Below are positions 57,211 to 64,000 of a stretch of 64,000 nt of DNA, piece by piece. This stretch comes from Cardinalis cardinalis (Eukaryota; Chordata; Aves; Passeriformes; Cardinalidae), in the NCBI GenBank assembly GCA_014549065.1, contig JACDOX010000109.1, positions 1,305,162 to 1,369,161 of the forward strand, read 5' to 3'. The position numbers were made by a program, and so were the translations under genes. Within the stretch, counting starts at the first letter, position 1. Every line of letters begins with the position of its first letter. Below the pieces are notes generated by a model. It searched no databases. It saw only the letters and a program-made list of their open reading frames with translations, and was not told the DNA's origin.

Positions 57211-58279
57211 CTCTCAGGATGCTGAGGTTGCTCCCAGTGCTGTAAATCAGCCTGGCTGAGCTGGGGCAGCTGGGGAGGGGTTTGGGGACAGCCCATGTGG
57301 AGCTCTCCTTTCCCAAGGCATTGTAGGTTTTCTATCAGACCTAAAAGCAAAAAGCACATTGGGAGGGGGAGTGGGTGCCTTGCAGTCTCTCAGCTTTAGG
57401 TGTGGTTCACTCGCCACAGTGGGACAAGTTGGAAATAAGTGTCTGCTTAGGCTTTGGGATGCTGGGAAATAGGAATATGGGTATTTCTTTGCCTACTGAA
57501 TTAAAAATGCTGGTGTGAAGGGTGATGGGACATGTTCAGTCACAGGGTCCTTGTCAGTGGGCCAGGTTTGGAGGGATGCAGAATGGCTCAATATTCCACC
57601 AGAGTCCAATTAAAAGCAGATGTGCAAATGAAGATCATCTCCTGCCCACCCCTTCATCCTCTGCCTCAGCTCTGACGTGGTGGCTTAGGGCAGCAGAGCT
57701 TTCCTGAGCTTGGCCAACAAAGCCATTCCATTCTCCCAAGCCCCAGGCTAGAGGGGAGCTGTGGAAATGCAGGGCTGAGGCTTGGGCAGAGAGAGCCATN
57801 CCTGAGAGCAGCCCTGAGGCTGCTGCAATGGGCACAGCTCCCCTTGCCCTCCACTCCCTTGCAGCACATCCAGAGCCCAGCTTTGCTATGTCCCACCCGG
57901 GCAGGGCAGCTGCCACCAGTGAGGGGACAGGCCTGGGGCAGTGCCACAGAGCAGCAGCCAGACCTGAGAGAAATGGTGGTGCCCCAGACACTGCAGTAAC
58001 ACTCCTCTTCCAAAATTACACTAGGAAGAGGCTTCAGAGTGCAAAAAAACAACAGAGAAAGGAAAAAAATCCTGAACANAAAGCCAGCCTCGTGTAAACC
58101 CCAGGGCTGGAGGAATAAAAGTGCCAGAAAACATTTATATTGGGCTCCTTGATATCAACACAGATGAAATGGATCCCCATACTTCCCTCCAAACCACAGG
58201 CTCTAAAGTGGATTCCAAATCCCATCCCCACTTTAATTTAAGGGCCTCCCAATTAGGCCGTTGGATGCCTTTCAAAGCT

Positions 58280-58500
58280 CTGTATAAATGGGAGACGATG
58301 CATCCCGCAGCAGAGCTTGTCTCCTCTGGGGGCAGCCACGGCCGGAGCGCGCTGTCCGGGCTCTGCCAGGGAAATCCGGGCCCAAACGCGGTGTCCTTGT
58401 GGCCCAGGGAGGGCAGCCCCACCCCCTGCCTCCGGACAGGTTCCTGCTTCGGCCATTTGGTGTTAGGAATCCCTCCGTGCTGCTGCCGGGGCTGGGNGAG
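58280..58500 (+). promoter_or_regulatory. TATA-like motif beside CpG-rich patch
   Basis: GTATAAATGGG (TATAAA at 58283-58288) is followed within 40 bases by a CpG-rich block up to about 58500. This layout would suit a promoter, for example of a non-coding RNA, but no splice donor-exon pattern or ORF with protein signature follows. It is kept as a weak candidate. Confidence 0.18.
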
Positions 58501-58625
58501 TGAGAGGTTCTCCAGTGCGCTGACTGAAGTGGGAAAATCTCAGGAGAGGGGAAAAGAAAAATCCTCTTAAATTGATTTGAAATGTTTTGGTCATGCTGTA
58601 TTTTTCACCGTTGATTTTAAAGACG

Positions 58626-58645
58626 TGTTGTTGTTGTTGTTGTTG
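58626..58645 (+). repeat. (TTG)n microsatellite
   Basis: Six to seven GTT/TTG units without interruption. Confidence 0.95.
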
Positions 58646-59814
58646 CCCAGAACAAGGATTCTCCTGTATTTTCATAAGAAATAATACAGTCCTAGGGTGG
58701 TGGAATCTTTCAGTGGGAGAAGGAAGAACCAGAGTTTTTTCATTCCTGTGTGAACCCCGAATGTTTCCTCCCCTCTCCCATCTGCCCCTGCTCCAGGGGC
58801 TGCTCCCTCTCCTGGAGCTTGTGGGTGAGGGTTGTCCCCAGGACTGAGCTGTCCCATGAGGGGACACAGGGAGGTGTCTCTGTGGAGAGCCAGGGAGGAG
58901 AGCTGTGGGCACAGCCACCTTCCTGCAAGTGCTGGACAGGGAGCAGGGAAGGACTCCTTGTTCCAGGGTCTCACAGGATGGATGGAAAAGGCCTCCCTAA
59001 GGTGGCAGGTGATGCTGGGTGGCTGCTGTGGTCCTGCATTTCTCCTGTTGCTCCCCAGTCCTGTCATTTCCCACCNGTGGTCTCCATCCTGTGCAGCTGC
59101 TGGATCTGAACAGACTCTGGGTCCCATCCCAGTCTGCTTGGAGATCAGGAGCTGCCNCTCAGAGTACCTTGGATTTCCAAAGAAATGAACCAAACCAGGC
59201 AGAGACAGGTCATTTTNTTAAGCTGCATATTGATGGAAGTGTGACTGTTGTCCTAACTTTAAATATCTGCCACCAGGCNGCTGAGCCCAAACTCAGTCTT
59301 CCTGGGCCGGCTCATTGCACTGGCACTAAGTGGCTTCAATGAGTGGATTAATTTAATAATCAATGATTAAATGAGCAAAGGGTAGGGAAGTTATTTACTT
59401 GGGCTTTTCCACATCAGTTTAGGTCTGGACTTCCTGAGGAGCTGGAGCTGCAGGGAGTCCTGAGCCTTGGTCTGTCACTCAGCAGATTCCTCNCTTTTTG
59501 GACTGGCCGATGGGTGCCAAATACAGGATTTGATTTTTTTTTCCATCTCTTTAAAGTCATTTTTCATGGTCAAATGCCCTATTTGGCATAGTTCAAATTA
59601 GGACAGCCTTTGTTGTTGGCAGAGGAGTGGAGCACTTGCAGGATGGCTAATTTGCTGCTGCCACTAAGGCCAACTTCTTCAAACTACTGAGCCTTGAGTG
59701 AGGCATGTAGAACCCGACTGAACTTTAAGCTTTTTTTTTTCTTATGCACAGGAATGTCCCATTTTTATCAGTCTTTGCTTGAAACATGAGATTTCTTCTT
59801 TTAAAAAACCAACA

Positions 59815-60130
59815 GGCAGGGAAAAAATAATTGCAAAACCCAAAGGATAAAGTTGTGTCTCTTTTAACGTAAAAACCACAACGTCACCATTAAACTGTCA
59901 AATTATCCTCTGTTTAATTTCTATATAAAATTTAAAACTTTCTGCAGACAGCCAATAAACCTGAAGGTGATAGGACTTGTTTCTTCTTCCATTGAAGTTG
60001 GTGGCAAACCTCCCATTTATTTTGGTGTGTAGGATCAAACCCCCAACACATAAATAATCTGGCACTGAAGCCGCTCTATGATTCTTCTGTCCATGTCTCT
60101 CCCTTCCTCTCTGAAAACTTCTGAGGCTGG
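59815..60130. promoter_or_regulatory. Candidate enhancer with RUNX and CRE half-site
   Basis: AACCACAA at 59874-59881 is a full RUNX core and is joined to CGTCA at 59882-59886. The surroundings are AT-rich and repeat-free: AATAATTGCAAAACC before, and TGTTTAATTTC, CCAATAAAC and ATAAATAATC after. It lies about 26.5 kb past the BMP2 transcript end. The composite RUNX-CRE arrangement is the main reason for the call. Confidence 0.3.
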
Positions 60131-60167
60131 GCCCAACATTGATCTCATGCACAGGCTGGGAGCATCT

Positions 60168-60203
60168 TTATTTCTTTCTTTCTTTCCTTTTTTTTTTTCC
60201 CCT
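60168..60203 (+). repeat. (TTTC)n and poly(T) low-complexity tract
   Basis: TTTC units pass into a run of T and then CCCC. Pyrimidine-only on the + strand. Confidence 0.9.
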
Positions 60204-60814
60204 TCTCTTCTTTGTGGGTTTTGATCTCTCCCTTTGAAATGGAAGCAGATTCCCTGCAGGGTGCTCTGTGATCATTTGCTGGGTGTAGTCGCATGCTTTC
60301 ACTTCTTGCTGTAGGTGAAATGGCTCATGTGCAAGGATATTAACTCTCTGCTAGGCAGGAGCAATGTGCTGCATTCCTTCTGTTTTCTTGGATGCTTCAC
60401 AGAGGAGGCAGCTTCCCCCCAGCCCCATAAAGCCTCGGTGTGTGCAGAGCTGTGGGAGTGCAAGAGGTGTGAGAGGAGGTGCTTTAGGGAAAGCCAGGCC
60501 TTGGACAGACCNATGTGTACAGTTAGCCTGGGATAGCTGAGCTAAATAGGAGATGTCACCTCTTGCTGTAAATTCATTCCCAGTCTGATGCTTGTTGTCA
60601 TTTCTGATCTGCTGTAGGAGAAAATGTCATTTCCCCTTGGTTTCACTGGAATGAAGCAGTTGGAGTGGGAAGTTGAGGAGGGAAATTACAGTGACGGGGT
60701 AAGTGTTGGGAGGAAAAAAAAGTCTGTTTTAACAGGAGAGCTCTGGTTAGGCCCAGCCCAGAGAAGTATGTAAGANTGTGCTTGTGATTTGCTTCCAACT
60801 AAATTTTTGAGCCT

Positions 60815-60873
60815 ACACTTAACTATAAGCATGAGTATCTCATTGCTGAAGGTTAAGCATGTGCTGAAATACT
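60815..60873. repeat. Old dispersed repeat, related to 3658-3703
   Basis: ACTTAACTATAAGCATGAGT and GGTTAAGCATGTGCTGAAAT are arranged as in an amniote dispersed repeat with TTAAGCATGTGCTTAA cores. The element at 3673 carries the same core. The family name is not certain. Confidence 0.35.
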
Positions 60874-62459
60874 CATCTGGAGGTAAGCCCTGGCTGGCAG
60901 GGCTGGAAGAAACAGAGATCACATAATCAACCTCTGTAGCAAGAGCCTAATCCTACCCAGTCAGCTATGCTGGGGGAGTTTCCAGGAAGGCAGAGAGGTT
61001 GCAGGGGGTGGATCTGCATCTCTGATCTTACAAATTTCCTGGCAGGTGCAAAAGCGNCTGCTCTGAACAATACCAGAGGTGTTTGCAGGATTGGCCTAAG
61101 GCTTTGTCTGCAGTAGCAGATGAGGTTAGCAGGCTATTTAAAACAAACAGCCCCATCTCCCTCCAAAAATTTCANGAAGATTTCAGCCCCTGTGGTTGTG
61201 GTGTGATTTTAAAAAATATTTAAGCTCTGAAACTGTTCCTAGAGCTCTAGAAAAAAAAAAAAATCAGTCTTTCCTCTTTTGCCTCAATCAGTTTTGTAAA
61301 CTCATATCCTGAAGTCACATCTGTATTACAGAGTTAGGCTGAGCATCTCTTCTTACACCCTCATGTCTTGGATTTTCTTATTATTAAAAAAAAAAAACAA
61401 AACAACACCCAGGTGATGCTAAGCATTTCTTTAAATGATGTTTACTTATTAAGTGGGAATTTTAACAGGAAATTTTCCAAATAATTGCACTTAAAGAATG
61501 TGTGTGTGTATGTGTAATGGGGTAAACTATGCTCTTTACTCCTGAAAAAATACATGTGCACACACATGCACAAAATAACAAGGAAGAAAGGGAAAGGAAA
61601 GGCATTTGCTTAGGGATATGGAATGTAAAACTGGTTTTATTTTGCACCCTTGGAGAANGTTACAACATCAATGAGTGTGGTGCCATCTCTTACCCTCTGT
61701 GAAATACAGGATGGTGTTTATAGCAAGCAGAGAGAGGGGCAAACACAACAGGAGAGAGCACAGGTCCAGGGTGGGTGCACTGCTGCAGGGGCTGAGGTGG
61801 CCACGCTCTGCTGGGGGCACAGGGAGGGGCTTTGGGCACTCCAGGCTCCATCCAAACTGGGCTGAAGGTCCTGTTTTCATTGCTTCTGGCAAAGGCTCTG
61901 CTGATGAAGCCCCTGGATTTCTTCTATCTAGTGGAGACGTGAGGGAGGTGATTGAAGTGTTTCCAGGTGTTCCTGGCTCCAGAGAACGCTCAGGAGGGTT
62001 TCTGGTGTGCTGCTGGTTTGTGCTCTGCACTCGGGGTCTGTCCTGCAGCACCACAGCCCTGGGACAGCTGGGACAGCCTGGCCACCCCTCAGGGACAGCA
62101 GGATCACTCCCATCACCAGAGGCTTTGCTGCCTGGTGGCTCTAGGAACGCCCTGTGCAGTCACTGCTTCAGCCTCTGGTTTATCTGGACAGCCCTGCAGA
62201 AAAGGTCTGGTTCCCAAATCCCAGCGACGTGTTTGGAGGCCAGGCTGGGTTTGTCCCGGGATGAACCAATCAGGTGGAATAACACGGATGATCATCATAT
62301 GGCNTGGACACACTGCTGAGGCACTGGTGGCGGGAGGCTGCTGGACAGGCTTCCAGCAAAGACCTTCCCTTGGATTTTCANGGAGCTGAAGATCCACAGA
62401 AAAAGGTAACAACGTGCTGGAAACAATAGNAGTTATCTGCAAGTATGTTCAGGAAGGCC

Positions 62460-62800
62460 TGGGGCTTTCAGATGCAAATACAGAAATATATTTAACATCT
62501 TGACTTCTATTCTTTTGTCATAATACAAAGTGGAAAGACAATGTTTAGTAAATGTTTACATCTTACAAAGGGGAGTTTTGCAAATTGCATTGTAGCTCTT
62601 TGGGAGGAACCAGGAAAGAGGGCAGGATGTTAACAACATAAAAAAAGAATGGCAATAAAACCCACCCCTAATATTAATTGTCTAAGAGGAAATGCATCTA
62701 TCTCTCATCAGGACATTGCAGACTCTGCTTTGCATTGCTGGAAGCCTGAGAACACTAATAGTTTTTTGGCATGGAGAAGCAAGTTCTTGCATACTTGAAA
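62460..62800. promoter_or_regulatory. Candidate enhancer with octamer and FOX sites
   Basis: A full octamer ATGCAAAT (62472-62479) is followed by GACAATGTTTAG and GTAAATGTTTAC (62548-62559, overlapping inverted FOX-type sites), then TTTGCAAATTGCATTG and CTAATATTAATTGTC. The block is AT-rich, without repeat signature, and flanked by more ordinary DNA. It lies about 29 kb downstream of BMP2. Function is inferred from motif density only. Confidence 0.33.
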
Positions 62801-64000
62801 CATAACTCATTTACAGTTGTTTTGATGGATGCTTGAAGCAGCATGGAGAACCCCCAGGTCCCTTCGGCTCGCGAGCAGCAGAGCTCAGATGTAGATCTGG
62901 CTCAGCTCCCTGCCGTGGGAACTGGAGGGGACTGCTCTGATTAAACACCTCCATTCTGTTTTGGTCCTGAGGTTGGNTGTGTTATGCAATGAAAATCTCC
63001 CCACAGTTTTCCCTGTGAATCAGTAACACACCTGAAAGGATTCTGGAAGGATTGTTTGCAGCAGCAGGATGGCACGGAGCCACCACGNCCGCTCTGCAGC
63101 CAGGCGCCGAGGGCTCACACTCCCTGAGGGTCTGCGCCCCGGGCGGGGCAGAGGTCGACCCAGAGCTGGCAGGTTACATCAACAGGGATGCCTGAATGCT
63201 GCAAGGCAGGCTTGGGAGGGAGGAAGAGCCCAGGGAGCTGCAGCCTCGTCCTCTTCCTCCTGGAAGGAGCAGCTGAGGGTCACCAAGCACTGGGGCCAGT
63301 GCAGCAATGCCACAGGACACGGGTGATGGGGGAAAGCAAGGGCTGACCTGTAAGAATGGGCCCCCAGACTCTGTGTTGTATTTGTGCACAGGTCTGGCTA
63401 TGGAGAGANGTGGAACAGGTTTGTGGCTGCAGTGAACTCCTTCATCGCTGGCCAATGCCAGACAGGGTGTAAAACCTCAGCTGTTGATGTTGTTTACTCA
63501 GATGTGAGTCTTTGCCCCATGTTTCAGTTCCTCCCACACTGCTGTCCAAAGATGAGCTGGAAGATGAAGATTAGCCCCATCACACAAACTCCTGTGGAAA
63601 GTGACTCGTGCTCAACCCCCAGCCCATTTCTCATGGTGCCCAGAATGCAAAAGCCTGAAGAAAAGTGGTCCCCATGGGCAGTTTCTCCAACTGCTGAAAA
63701 CTGTTGTATTTACATTGAATTATATTCATTCCATTCTAAATCAAGTCCNATGAAGCTGCAGTGAATGACATGTTGTTTGGTGGCAGGAAAAGGAGTGGGG
63801 TTATGAAAAGTGACTGTCAAGGATTCCTGCATGTAACTCAGGTGTGGCTTTGTATGGGAAGGATGCAAAGATTTCTGCATGAAGACTGGAAATCCACTTG
63901 TGGAGATACTGAGGAGCTGATGCCAAACACTTCGGGGCCAAATTTTTTCTTCCACACAGGCCACGTAAATGCCTGTGCACCTCCCTCCTTCCAGGTGAAC

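Larger units (their letters stand above)
55776..64000. other. Intergenic DNA to window end
   Basis: No gene is recognisable. Motif-dense candidate elements are listed separately at 56930, 58280, 59815 and 62460. Short poly(A) runs lie near 61250 and 61390 and a TG stretch near 61500. A CpG-richer patch at 63060-63170 has no attached gene. The last 500 bases show nothing I can name. Confidence 0.6.

Noticed and set aside
61675..62319. 214-codon + strand ORF
   Set aside because: No motif, ambiguous codons, and overlapping ORFs in other frames of moderately GC-rich DNA.
1..64000. CRISPR arrays, operons, phage or bacterial mobile systems
   Set aside because: The window is vertebrate nuclear DNA. 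No spaced direct-repeat array or bacterial gene organisation is present.

Overview
The window looks like bird nuclear DNA. It has degenerate CR1 LINE copies, few repeats overall, compact introns and one protein-coding gene, BMP2, whose protein is close to the vertebrate family. I cannot name the species. Single ambiguous bases (n) are scattered at roughly one per few hundred bases, which fits masked heterozygous or low-quality positions.

Layout: 1-26,400 is upstream non-coding DNA with a (GGAA)n tract at the left edge, two CR1 fragments, several old SINE-like remnants and a few AT-rich or motif-dense stretches that could be enhancers. A CpG island of about 3.3 kb (26,420-29,770) covers the BMP2 promoter, the non-coding first exon and the first coding exon. 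BMP2 is on the + strand: coding exon 1 at 28,783-29,134, a 2,189-bp intron, coding exon 2 at 31,324-32,168, and a long AU-rich 3' UTR with polyadenylation signals at 32,977 and 33,306. The joined reading frame gives 398 residues with signal peptide, prodomain, REKR cleavage site and a 114-residue cystine-knot ligand. From 33,330 to 64,000 is downstream non-coding DNA with a 1.5-kb degenerate CR1, a MIR-like SINE, a 24-unit GC-rich minisatellite at 55,251-55,775 and several candidate regulatory elements.

In other vertebrates BMP2 sits alone in a gene desert between FERMT1 and HAO1, whose distal enhancers drive limb, cartilage, bone and heart expression. The absence of a second gene here fits that arrangement. 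I see no novel protein system. The parts worth a second look are regulatory: abutting small upstream ORFs in the probable 5' leader, a tRNA-promoter-like signature in the conserved 3' UTR, a three-site CRE cluster upstream, two homeodomain clusters sharing a 12-mer, and RUNX/SOX/FOX-motif-bearing segments downstream. All enhancer calls rest on motif density and base composition only, because no alignment could be run.
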